NCBI GenBank assembly: GCA_025999315.1
Contig: BNXD01000056.1
Span: 1 to 10,083 of the forward strand
Direction of reading: 5' to 3'
DNA: 10,083 nucleotides
Origin: Bacteroidia bacterium
GTDB taxonomy: Bacteria; Bacteroidota; Bacteroidia; Bacteroidales; Rikenellaceae
A program made the position numbers and the translations under genes. Under the pieces are notes generated by a model. It searched no databases, was not told the DNA's origin, and was given only the letters and a program-made list of their open reading frames with translations. Positions 1-5,310 of this stretch are shown here, in pieces (position 1 is the first letter of the stretch; every line of letters begins with the position of its first letter).

Positions 1-105
1 TTGCGGCCCGCAGACGGCGGGGGGATGTGGGACGAAGCCGCAGGCGAGGAGTGCAGCCCTCCGCGTGGGGCGGCTGCGGGCTGCCGGTCTTGCCATGCAA
101 GACCG
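1..105 (+). repeat. Intergenic repeat family R1, copy 1 (possibly cut by window start)
   Basis: This is the first of three long copies of a GC-rich intergenic repeat; the others are at about 1756-1892 and 3432-3568. It opens with an 18-base block at 3-20 that recurs identically at 3174-3191 and with one mismatch at 3432-3449. It then carries a GCCGCAGGCGAGG block (38-50 or so) and the 12-mer GCAGCCCTCCGC at 53-64, identical in all three copies. It ends in a 9-bp perfect hairpin (85-93 with 97-105, loop CAT). A second stem pairs 53-59 with 78-84. It lies downstream of maf. I see no T-run after the hairpin on either strand, so it is not an obvious terminator. Its function is unknown. Confidence 0.75.
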
Positions 106-119
106 ATTAGATTCATTTT

Positions 120-142
120 GCGGTTTTGACAGGCAAAACTGC
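120..142. repeat. Small hairpin repeat R2, copy 1
   Basis: A 9-bp stem (120-128 with 134-142, one G-T pair) closes a 5-base loop, ACAGG. The hairpin at 3238-3260 is the same sequence in reverse complement: arms match except for the G-T position, and its loop is CCTGT. It sits just beyond repeat R1 copy 1, and the 3238-3260 copy likewise lies just beyond a partial R1 copy. No T-run follows. This is a dispersed palindromic element of unknown role. Confidence 0.6.
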
Positions 143-185
143 AAACTCGACATTTGGGCGCCTAAAATATGTTATGCGATAAATA

Positions 186-345
186 TGTCATGCTGAGCGA
201 AGTCTTCCCGACGCTGCGAGCGAGGGCAGAGCCGAACTTGTTCGAGCTATGCCGAGCCGCGAGGAGGAAGCCGAAGGCAACCATCTAAAAATGACAGATC
301 TAACAGTATTGCCGAGACCCCTCACTTTGCTCATGGTAACACATT
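186..345 (+). repeat. Repeat element R3, copy 1 (inverted-core form)
   Basis: The left end reads TGTCATGCTGAGCG at 186-199, and the same string recurs at 9836-9849. An ATGACA at 291-296 is the inverse of the opening TGTCAT. The core at 210-281 is the reverse complement of 9902-9973: 15-base and two 11-base blocks are identical, with small indels between. The segment 284-320 resembles 9860-9897 in the direct orientation, and the right end near GGTAACA (334-340) resembles 10010-10016. The core is therefore flipped relative to its flanks when the two copies are compared. No reading frame here looks real. Confidence 0.65.
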
Positions 346-490
346 ATACAAAATAGCAGATCGTAAAGCACTGAATTTCAGTTGTCATTTTCAATCGCTG
401 TTTCGCGAGGCGTCCCCCCTGCCGTCTGCGGATCGAAAAACCTGCCATCTGCCCGGCATAGAGCGGCTCGTGGCGTTTAACGGGCAAGGG
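346..490. other. Gene-free stretch downstream of maf with a partial R1 block
   Basis: There is no credible gene. Positions 411-430, read on the minus strand, reproduce the CGCAGACGGC-GGGGGG block that opens repeat R1, with one inserted base, so a short R1 fragment lies here in the opposite orientation to the other copies. I looked for a maf terminator. On the minus strand TGCC and GGCA arms near 450-465 are followed by GGTTTTT, but the stem is only 4 bp, so I do not call it. Confidence 0.4.
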
Positions 491-1069
491 TCATTTCTCA
501 CTGGCGAACTCCTTCAGTGCGACGTAGACCTTTTGGGTGGGCAGCCCCATAACGTTGTAGAACGAGCCCTCGATGCGCTGGATGGCCGCATAGCCGATCC
601 ACTCCTGCACCCCGTAGGCTCCCGCCTTGTCCATCGGGCGGCAGGTGTCGACGTAATGTTCTATCTCGCTCGGGCTCAAGGGTGAGAACCATACCTTGGT
701 GGTGTCGCTGAACGCCACGCGCCGCACCGGGGAGCGCAACACCACCCCCGTTACGACGGTGTGGGGGCGTCCCTGCATGCGGGTGAGCATGTCGATGGCC
801 TCCCGGCGGTCGCGCGGCTTGCCGAGAATCTCTCCCTCGAGCAGCACCACCGTGTCGGCCGTCAGCAACACCTCGCCCGCCCCCAGAGCGAGCGGACAGG
901 CGTCGGATTTCACCCCCGCAAGGTATTCGGGCACCAGCCGGGGCTCCATGTCGGCGGGAAAAACCTCCTCGACGGCAAATTTGTCGGCCACCGTGAAGTC
1001 GAACCCCATGCCGGAGAGCAGTTCGCGGCGTCGCGGCGACCCGCTGGCAAGTATCACGTGCAGCTTCAT
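491..1069 (-). CDS. maf: Maf-family nucleotide pyrophosphatase
   Basis: The product is a 192-residue cytoplasmic nucleoside triphosphate pyrophosphatase. Maf proteins hydrolyse dTTP, UTP or modified nucleotides to the monophosphate and pyrophosphate and are thought to clean the nucleotide pool; older literature links them to septum formation. The family motifs are complete: the substrate loop ASGSPRR (residues 8-14), TADTVV (70-75) with the catalytic Asp72, KPRD (84-87), DKAGAYGVQ (147-155) and GSFYNVMGLP (168-177). The DKAGAYG-Q form suggests the dTTP/UTP (YhdE-like) branch rather than the m7GTP (YceF-like) branch; that is inference from motif style. I chose the ATG at 1069 because the protein then begins right at the conserved loop. 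An open frame continues further upstream, but it lies inside the preceding gene. The start overlaps that gene's stop as ATGA, so translation is probably coupled. Length is normal for the family. Confidence 0.96.
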   Translation of the reverse strand: MKLHVILASGSPRRRELLSGMGFDFTVADKFAVEEVFPADMEPRLVPEYLAGVKSDACPLALGAGEVLLTADTVVLLEGEILGKPRDRREAIDMLTRMQGRPHTVVTGVVLRSPVRRVAFSDTTKVWFSPLSPSEIEHYVDTCRPMDKAGAYGVQEWIGYAAIQRIEGSFYNVMGLPTQKVYVALKEFASEK

Positions 1070-1689
1070 CGGATGTCGAAATCGAGCAGCGTCCGTCCTT
1101 CGAGTGTGGCCGTCAGATGGTCGCCCGGGTGCACGGGACCCACGCCGACGGGCGTGCCGGTGAAGAGCAGATCGCCCATCTTCAGCGTAACGAACTGTGA
1201 AACATAACTTATGATGCGGTCGACCCCGAAGATCATCATGGCCGTATCGCCCCTCTGGCGCACCTGCCCGTTGAGGCTCATCTCGAAGTGCAACTTCTGT
1301 ATGTCGCCCCCCAGCTCGGCGAGCGGCACGAACGTCGGCGACACGGCGGCCGAGCGGTCGAACGCCTTGCAAATCTCCCACGGCAAACCATTGGCGATCA
1401 CCTCCCGCTGCAGGTCGCGCGCCGTGAAGTCGATGCCCAGCCCCACCTCGGTGTAGAACCTGCGGGCAAAACGCTCCTCGACCGAGCGGCCTACACGGCA
1501 TATGCGCACCACCAGCTCGGTCTCATAGTCCAGTTGGCGGCTGAACGAGGGCACATAGAACGGATCGTTGTTGCGCAACAGCGCCGTGTCGGGCTTCATG
1601 AAGAACTGCGGCGCCCCGGGCAGCCGGTCCGTGTTGTCCAGCTCCCGGATATGCTCGAGGTAGTTGCGTCCGATGCAGATTATTTTCAT
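1066..1689 (-). CDS. Fumarylacetoacetate hydrolase (FAH) family protein
   Basis: The product is a 207-residue cytoplasmic enzyme of the FAH superfamily, whose members hydrolyse or decarboxylate acylpyruvates and related 2-oxo acids with a divalent metal. The single-domain length fits the short YcgM/FAHD1-like acylpyruvase or oxaloacetate decarboxylase group. Visible family features are an N-terminal KIICIGRNY (2-10), FFMKPDTAL (29-37), a metal-binding YETELV (55-60) with Glu56 and Glu58, GIDFTARDLQ (85-94) with Asp87, a conserved Lys109 in CKAFD, and the C-terminal LLFTGTPVGVGP (174-185). The substrate cannot be told from sequence. It is the first gene of an operon with maf, overlapping it by 4 bases. 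The ATG at 1689 puts the conserved strand at the N-terminus. I see no purine-rich ribosome binding site, which is common in Bacteroidota. Confidence 0.93.
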   Translation of the reverse strand: MKIICIGRNYLEHIRELDNTDRLPGAPQFFMKPDTALLRNNDPFYVPSFSRQLDYETELVVRICRVGRSVEERFARRFYTEVGLGIDFTARDLQREVIANGLPWEICKAFDRSAAVSPTFVPLAELGGDIQKLHFEMSLNGQVRQRGDTAMMIFGVDRIISYVSQFVTLKMGDLLFTGTPVGVGPVHPGDHLTATLEGRTLLDFDIR

Positions 1690-1702
1690 TTTTGGTCGGT
1701 AT

Positions 1703-1712
1703 TTTAGAAGGT
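1703..1712 (-). promoter_or_regulatory. Leader motif ACCTTCTAAA shared with lpxB
   Basis: Read on the minus strand, ACCTTCTAAA ends 13 bases before the ATG of the FAH-family gene. The same 10-mer at 3124-3133 ends exactly 13 bases before the lpxB ATG. Identical sequence at identical spacing suggests a promoter or 5'-leader element. It does not match the Bacteroidota -7 consensus (TAnnTTTG), so its nature is unclear. Confidence 0.3.
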
Positions 1713-1755
1713 ATATCAGGATAAATTGTTCGTAATCGATGTGTTATGGTCAAGT

Positions 1756-1892
1756 GCCGAAGCGGGCCGGAGCCAGCGGAGGGATGCTGCGCAAAGGTTG
1801 GTTTCCGATGCGTAAGGCGAGGACGCACATACAAAAGAGCAGCCCTCCGCGCCGGATGGCTTCGGGCCGCCGGCCTCTGCGAGGCCGAAAAA
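1756..1892 (+). repeat. Intergenic repeat family R1, copy 2 (divergent)
   Basis: This copy fills most of the 293-base gap between lpxB and the FAH-family gene. It shares with copies 1 and 3 the GCAGCCCTCCGC 12-mer (1839-1850), an upstream AAGGCGAGGACG block and a terminal hairpin. Here the hairpin has a 7-bp stem, 1871-1877 with 1881-1887, loop TGC, followed by AAAAAG as in copy 3. The 5' half is strongly diverged. Orientation is the same as copies 1 and 3, so all run opposite to the genes. The minus-strand frame encodes a peptide resembling one from copy 3, but it has no start or gene-like features. Confidence 0.65.
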
Positions 1893-1950
1893 GCAGCTGA
1901 AAATAAATACATTATAGTGATATACTTTTCAAAGCGCCTTTTTTCAGAAC

Positions 1951-1972
1951 TAATTTTCAACTGTTAATTCGC
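1951..1972. repeat. Solo copy of the 22-bp end of element R3
   Basis: These 22 bases match 10018-10039 at 19 of 22 positions without gaps, and the reverse complement of 9810-9831 at 18 of 22. Those two sites form the outer inverted repeat of the element upstream of the large regulator. Here only one end is present, 10 bases beyond the lpxB stop codon. It could be a remnant of an excised or decayed element, or a target-like sequence. Confidence 0.5.
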
Positions 1973-1982
1973 ATTATAAAGA

Positions 1983-3110
1983 TCATTTCAGCAGCTCGAC
2001 CATGCGGGCGGCGAAGCGGTCGGAGGCGCCGGGGCCGCCGACTTTCTTGTGCAGCAGAGCGAAGTCGGCCAACATCTGCTCGCGTCGCTCGCCGCCGGGC
2101 AGCAGGGCGCGCAGCTCGGCGGTGGCGTTGGCCATGGTCATGTCCCACTGAAGCATTTCGCGCACCACCTCGCGGTCCATGATGATATTGACCAGCGACA
2201 CGTAAGGTATCTTTATGAAGAGCTTGGCCACGGTCATCGACAGCGCGTCGACGCGATAGCACACCATCTCGGGTGTGCCGATGAGGGCCGTCTCGAGGGT
2301 GGCGGTGCCCGAGGTGACCACCGCCGCCTCGGCGTGGCGCAGCAGGGCGTAGGTCTGATCGAAGACGATGCGCACGTCGCTGCCCTGCAGATGACGGTTG
2401 TAAAGCTCCCGCTCGAGCCACGGCACGCCGCCCGCAACAAACTGACAGTCGGGAAAATGGCTTGCGAGCTCGACCATGAACGGCAGGTTGTATCCTATCT
2501 CCGAGCGGCGGCTGCCCGCCAGCAGTGCAACGATGGGTTTGGAGCCGTCCAGGCCGTTCTGCTCGATGAACTGCCGTCGCGAGGGCATGGCGCTCATCTG
2601 CCCGGCGAGCGCATCGACCAGCGGATTGCCCTCGAAGATGGCCTCGATGCCACGGCGGCGGAAATAGTCGACCTCGAAGGGGAAGATGATGAAAAGATGG
2701 TCTACATACTTGCGTATCAGACGCACACGTCCCTCCTTCCACGCCCAGACCTTGGGCGAGATGTAGTAGAAAGTGCGGATGCCGCATTTGTGGGCGAAGC
2801 GGGCCATGCGGAAGTTGAACCCGGGGTAGTCGATCAGTATCAGCACGTCGGGGGCGAAAGCCGCAATGTCGCGCCGACACTCGCGAAACTGCGCCAAAAT
2901 AGTGCGCAGATTGGCCACCACACCCATCATGCCGAAGAACGACGCGCTTTTGTAGTGGCGCGCCAGAGAACTCGTCCCCCCCGCCTCGGCCATCCTGTCG
3001 CCTCCCCAGAAACGGAACACGGCCTGCGGGTCGCATTGTTTGATCCCCCGGATCAGATTGGCGCCGTGAAGATCGCCCGACGCCTCGCCTGCGATCAGAT
3101 AATATTTCAT
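1983..3110 (-). CDS. lpxB: Lipid-A-disaccharide synthase
   Basis: The product is a 375-residue GT19-family glycosyltransferase. It joins UDP-2,3-diacylglucosamine to lipid X, making the beta-1,6 disaccharide of lipid A at the inner face of the inner membrane. The family signature runs the whole length: GEASGD (8-13), IDYPGFN (93-99) with the conserved Asp94, SPKVWAW (119-125), EGNPLVD (160-166), LLAGSRRSEI (196-205), TSGTATLE (266-273) and VSLVNII (304-310). LLAGSR in place of the proteobacterial LLPGSR is usual in Bacteroidota. The ATG at 3110 starts directly with the nucleotide-binding strand. An upstream in-frame Met at 3224 would add 38 residues encoded by repeat sequence and is rejected. 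The gene stands alone, with repeat-filled gaps on both sides. Bacteroidales often place lpxB near surE, which is not seen here. Length is normal. Confidence 0.97.
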   Translation of the reverse strand: MKYYLIAGEASGDLHGANLIRGIKQCDPQAVFRFWGGDRMAEAGGTSSLARHYKSASFFGMMGVVANLRTILAQFRECRRDIAAFAPDVLILIDYPGFNFRMARFAHKCGIRTFYYISPKVWAWKEGRVRLIRKYVDHLFIIFPFEVDYFRRRGIEAIFEGNPLVDALAGQMSAMPSRRQFIEQNGLDGSKPIVALLAGSRRSEIGYNLPFMVELASHFPDCQFVAGGVPWLERELYNRHLQGSDVRIVFDQTYALLRHAEAAVVTSGTATLETALIGTPEMVCYRVDALSMTVAKLFIKIPYVSLVNIIMDREVVREMLQWDMTMANATAELRALLPGGERREQMLADFALLHKKVGGPGASDRFAARMVELLK

Positions 3111-3123
3111 ACTCTGTTGTCTA

Positions 3124-3133
3124 TTTAGAAGGT
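3124..3133 (-). promoter_or_regulatory. Leader motif ACCTTCTAAA upstream of lpxB
   Basis: This is the lpxB copy of the 10-mer also found before the FAH-family gene, again ending 13 bases before the ATG. It abuts the inverted repeat at 3133-3156. The two copies differ in the following bases, so the shared part is a discrete block. Confidence 0.3.
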
Positions 3134-3156
3134 TCGCTAAAAAGTCATTTAGCGAA
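3133..3156. promoter_or_regulatory. Perfect 9-bp inverted repeat upstream of lpxB
   Basis: TTCGCTAAA (3133-3141) and TTTAGCGAA (3148-3156) are perfect inverse copies separated by 6 bases. The site lies 22-46 bases before the lpxB start. The AT-rich symmetric form suits a dimeric repressor's operator; as RNA it would form a leader hairpin on the lpxB message. No T-run follows on the minus strand, so it is not a terminator. I cannot tell which role, if either, is real. Confidence 0.4.
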
Positions 3157-3173
3157 GAGTTGGCACGATCATG

Positions 3174-3214
3174 GCGGCCCGCAGACGGCGGTGGGCTGCG
3201 CGACTCTGCGAGCC
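3174..3214 (+). repeat. Partial R1 repeat (5' block only)
   Basis: Positions 3174-3191 are identical to the 18-base block at 3-20. The similarity fades after GTGGGCTGCG, and the GCAGCCCTCCGC block and terminal hairpin are absent. It starts the roughly 690-base gene-free stretch between lpxB and trmD (3111-3803), which is almost entirely repeats. Confidence 0.55.
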
Positions 3215-3237
3215 GCAATGACAATACTTCTCATCTT

Positions 3238-3260
3238 GCAGTTTTGCCTGTCAAAACTGC
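3238..3260. repeat. Small hairpin repeat R2, copy 2
   Basis: This is a perfect 9-bp stem (3238-3246 with 3252-3260) with loop CCTGT. It is the reverse complement of the hairpin at 120-142 apart from one base. It lies directly beside the larger hairpin at 3262-3309. Confidence 0.6.
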
Positions 3261-3261
3261 C

Positions 3262-3309
3262 GACTCCCTCGCCCGGCAGCGGCTAAAAGCCGCTGCCGGG
3301 CGAGGAGTC
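3262..3309. repeat. Long GC-rich hairpin with 21-bp stem
   Basis: The arms 3262-3283 and 3289-3309 pair over 21 bp with a single bulged C on the left arm and a 5-base loop, TAAAA. It is by far the strongest hairpin in the window. On the minus strand it is followed by GGCAGTTTTGAC rather than a clean T-run, and on the plus strand by AAAAAC, so it is at best a poor intrinsic terminator. It lies upstream of lpxB and about 500 bases downstream of trmD. Confidence 0.7.
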
Positions 3310-3383
3310 AAAAACAGGTTGTCGATTGCGGGGCCGTAGTTTGCAAGCAGCCTTAAACTCCCGCTTTAAGTGTCGAGAAGCGC

Positions 3384-3429
3384 CTCGGCAGAGTTTTCGA
3401 GCGAGCTCGGATGGCGCTCGGTTTGGCGT
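3384..3429. repeat. Repeat module shared with the gap at 5397-5438
   Basis: Positions 3406-3429 match the reverse complement of 5397-5420 at 20 of 24 bases. Beside it, CTCGGCAGAGTTT (3384-3396) recurs in direct orientation at 5426-5438. The module therefore exists in both gene-free gaps, but with one block inverted. Just before it, CTTAAA and TTTAAG (about 3355-3373) form a small hairpin. Confidence 0.5.
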
Positions 3430-3431
3430 TT

Positions 3432-3568
3432 GCGGCCTGCAGACGGCGGGGGGCTGCCACGAAAAGGCTGATCCCGACGCCGCAGGCGAGGGCGTACTGA
3501 CAATAGGGTGGCAGCCCTCCGCTGGGGGCGGCTGCGGGCTGCCGGCCTTGCAAGCAAGGCCGAAAAAG
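3432..3568 (+). repeat. Intergenic repeat family R1, copy 3
   Basis: The opening block at 3432-3449 matches 3-20 at 17 of 18 bases. GCCGCAGGCGAGG follows near 3479-3491, then GCAGCCCTCCGC at 3511-3522. An 8-bp stem pairs 3510-3517 with 3536-3543. The terminal hairpin pairs 3543-3551 with 3554-3562 and is followed by AAAAAG. From 3522 on, the segment is nearly base-for-base the same as copy 1. Same orientation as copies 1 and 2. Confidence 0.75.
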
Positions 3569-3583
3569 ACGGTAAGACTCTGC

Positions 3584-3750
3584 CATAGACCTTAAGTTTG
3601 TCCTTTGTCAAAAGCCTTTTTAGACCGCTTTAGCTCCTGCGGGGCCTAACGGTCGGTAAACAGGCGTTGCTGTTCGCTCGACCCTGCGGCAATTTCTTCA
3701 CACCCTCCATTCAATGCCGGAGGAAAAGCGGAAAAGTTGTGGTCGCGGGG
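3584..3750 (+). repeat. Composite intergenic repeat R4, copy A
   Basis: The first module (3584-3630 or so) contains ACCTTAAGTTTGT, identical at 5316-5328, and then GACCG...CGGTC hairpin arms. The second module (3661-3750) has 17 identical bases at 3682-3698 matching 5539-5555. Its overall similarity to 5515-5608 is high, including AATGCCGG and the GTCGCGGGG-like end. In copy A the two modules are adjacent; in copy B they are separated by about 140 extra bases. Copy A lies just downstream of trmD. It contains no credible gene. Confidence 0.65.
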
Positions 3751-3803
3751 CGCGGCGGAGGGCAGTCGGCCTTTACGAAGTCGAAAAACAAAACATGTTT
3801 TTA

Positions 3804-4481
3804 TTACTTTTCAAGCAGGTCGGGGCGCAGCGCGGCGGTGCGCAGGAGCGACTGCTCCTCCTGCCATTGACTGATGTGGGCGGCGTGGCCCGAGAGCAGC
3901 ACCTCGGGCACGCACCAGCCGTTGAATTCGGCCGGGCGGGTGTAGACCGGCGGGGCGAGCAGGTCGTCCTGAAAACTGTCGGTCAGCGCCGACGACTCGT
4001 CGCCGATGGCCCCCGGAATGATGCGCACCACGCTGTCGGCGATCACCGCCGCCGCCAGCTCGCCGCCGGTCAGGACATAGTCGCCGATCGACAGTTCGCG
4101 GGTGATAAGGTGCTCGCGCACACGATGATCGACCCCCTTGTAGTGGCCGCAGAGGATGATGATGTTGCCCAGCGTGGAGAGGCGGTTGGCCTCGCGCTGG
4201 TCATAACGGAGGCCGTCCGGCGAGGTGTAGATCACCTCGTCGTAGTGGCGCTCCGAGCGCAGGCGTTCGATGCAACGAAAGATGGGCTCGATCTTCATCA
4301 CCATCCCCGCCTCGCCCCCGAACGGGTAGTCGTCCACCTGACGGTGGCGGTCGGTGGCGTAGTCGCGCAGGTTGTGCACAACGATCTCTACCAGTCCCTG
4401 CTCCCGGGCCCGCCGGACGATCGACTCGCCCAGCGGCGAGGTCAGCAACTCGGGCAACACGGTGATAATGTCGATTCTCAT
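3804..4481 (-). CDS. trmD: tRNA (guanine-37-N1)-methyltransferase
   Basis: The product is a 225-residue SPOUT-class enzyme that puts the N1-methyl group on G37 beside the anticodon using S-adenosylmethionine, which prevents frameshifting. Bacterial TrmD is normally essential. Motifs: VDDYPFGG (49-56) and GMVMKIEP (59-66), the knot segments TSPDG (86-90), LCGHYKGVD (110-118) and [13 protein letters not shown] (131-143), Arg153 in VRIIPG, and the likely general base Asp168 in TDSFQ, then [10 protein letters not shown] (180-189) and VPEVLLSGH (191-199). Residue 57 is Glu where many bacteria have Gly (GGGAGM); that position also varies in Bacteroides. The protein is about 30 residues shorter than E. 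coli TrmD, ending at LRPDLLEK, as in other Bacteroidota. The start at 4481 gives the canonical [11 protein letters not shown]. An open frame running further upstream is a shadow inside the preceding gene. It lies 5 bases after the metallo-hydrolase gene, so the two are co-transcribed. The usual rpsP-rimM-rplS partners are absent. Confidence 0.97.
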   Translation of the reverse strand: MRIDIITVLPELLTSPLGESIVRRAREQGLVEIVVHNLRDYATDRHRQVDDYPFGGEAGMVMKIEPIFRCIERLRSERHYDEVIYTSPDGLRYDQREANRLSTLGNIIILCGHYKGVDHRVREHLITRELSIGDYVLTGGELAAAVIADSVVRIIPGAIGDESSALTDSFQDDLLAPPVYTRPAEFNGWCVPEVLLSGHAAHISQWQEEQSLLRTAALRPDLLEK

Positions 4482-4486
4482 GATCT

Positions 4487-5152
4487 TTAAGGTTTTACCT
4501 CGCCCTGCAGCACTTCGACCACGAACGGGTTGTAGAGCATCTCGTGACCGATGTCGCTCTGCGGGCCATGGCCGGGGTAGATCGTCGTGCCGTCGCCCAG
4601 AGGCATGATCCGCTCGAGGATGCTGCGCATGATCCAGCTGTAGTCGCCTCCCGGCAGGTCGGTGCGGCCGATGCTCTCGCGAAACAGGGTGTCGCCGGTC
4701 AGCAGCATCTCTCCCTCGGGGTCGTGGAGGCAGACGTGGCCGGGTGTGTGGCCCGGAGTGTGGATGATCTTCAACCGGCTGTCGCCGAAGTCGATCTGCT
4801 GCAGCTGCGACAGGTCGACATCGGGCGTCGGGGCCGAGGCGATCCGCAGACCATAGAGCGACCCCTGGAACGGGGCGTTCTCGACCAGAAAGCTGTCGCG
4901 CGAATCGAGAGCGAACGGCACACCGTAACGCTCTTTGACCCAGTCCACTCCCAGTATGTGATCGACATGTCCGTGGGTGTTGACGGCCATCACCGGCCTC
5001 AACCCCTTTTGGGCGATAAAGTCGGCCAGGGTGCGCTCCTCGCCCGGCGAGGAGCACCCCGCATCAACGATCACACACTCTCCCGTGGGGTCGTAGACCA
5101 CAAAGGTATTCTCCTGGAACGGATTGAAGGCAAAACAGGCAACCGAAATCAT
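4487..5152 (-). CDS. Metallo-beta-lactamase-fold hydrolase (glyoxalase II-like)
   Basis: The product is a 221-residue cytoplasmic metallo-hydrolase. The di-zinc site is complete: THGHVDH (59-65) gives His60, His62, Asp64 and His65; HTPGHTPGH (131-139) gives His135; TGDTLF (152-157) gives Asp154; YPGHG (192-196) gives His195. The order and spacing match the short 'hydroxyacylglutathione hydrolase-like' group widespread in bacteria. This group lacks the C-terminal substrate-binding domain of true glyoxalase II, so the substrate is unknown and a thioester hydrolase role is only likely. The ATG at 5152 starts the usual first strand ([16 protein letters not shown], 6-21). It is first in an operon with trmD, and a good -7 box lies about 50 bases upstream. 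No signal peptide is seen. Confidence 0.94.
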   Translation of the reverse strand: MISVACFAFNPFQENTFVVYDPTGECVIVDAGCSSPGEERTLADFIAQKGLRPVMAVNTHGHVDHILGVDWVKERYGVPFALDSRDSFLVENAPFQGSLYGLRIASAPTPDVDLSQLQQIDFGDSRLKIIHTPGHTPGHVCLHDPEGEMLLTGDTLFRESIGRTDLPGGDYSWIMRSILERIMPLGDGTTIYPGHGPQSDIGHEMLYNPFVVEVLQGEVKP

Positions 5153-5204
5153 AATCAGCAGGTTATCTTTTGTTGTCGGCAGGACAGACCTTGTCGATCG
5201 AGGG

Positions 5205-5212
5205 CAAAGATA
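5205..5212 (-). promoter_or_regulatory. Bacteroidota -7 box for the hydrolase-trmD operon
   Basis: On the minus strand these bases read TATCTTTG, a perfect match to the Bacteroidota -7 consensus TAnnTTTG. A transcript would start near 5198-5200, leaving a leader of about 45 bases. There is no clear TTTG at the -33 position (only a TATA-like string at 20 bases' spacing), so the call rests on the -7 box and its position. Confidence 0.5.
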
Positions 5213-5310
5213 GGTAATTTAGGGCAGAAAGTTATAACGGTTAACTCGTTGTGCAATTAAAGATCGGTCAAAAACTATCATTTTGTGCTTGTCGAGACAG
5301 CTGGTCGGTG

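Noticed and set aside
440..490. Intrinsic terminator for maf
   Set aside because: A GGTTTTT follows short TGCC/GGCA arms on the minus strand, but the stem is too short and the loop too long to call.
1..490. CRISPR array or tRNA gene in the repeat-rich gene-free end
   Set aside because: The repeats are not regularly spaced, have no uniform spacers and no cas genes nearby. No cloverleaf with a T-loop motif could be found.
3366..3611. Minus-strand frame in repeat R1 copy 3, whose peptide resembles one from copy 2 (1523-1960 frame)
   Set aside because: Both contain RPAARS-like, RRAA-like and VRPRL strings, but this follows from repeat DNA similarity. The arginine- and proline-rich peptides have no fold signature, and copy 1 has an indel that breaks the match. 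I treat it as repeat, not gene.
3790..3801. Palindrome AAAACATGTTTT just after trmD
   Set aside because: It is A/T-dominated with no GC stem, so it is a weak terminator at best and likely chance in an AT-rich 3' end.
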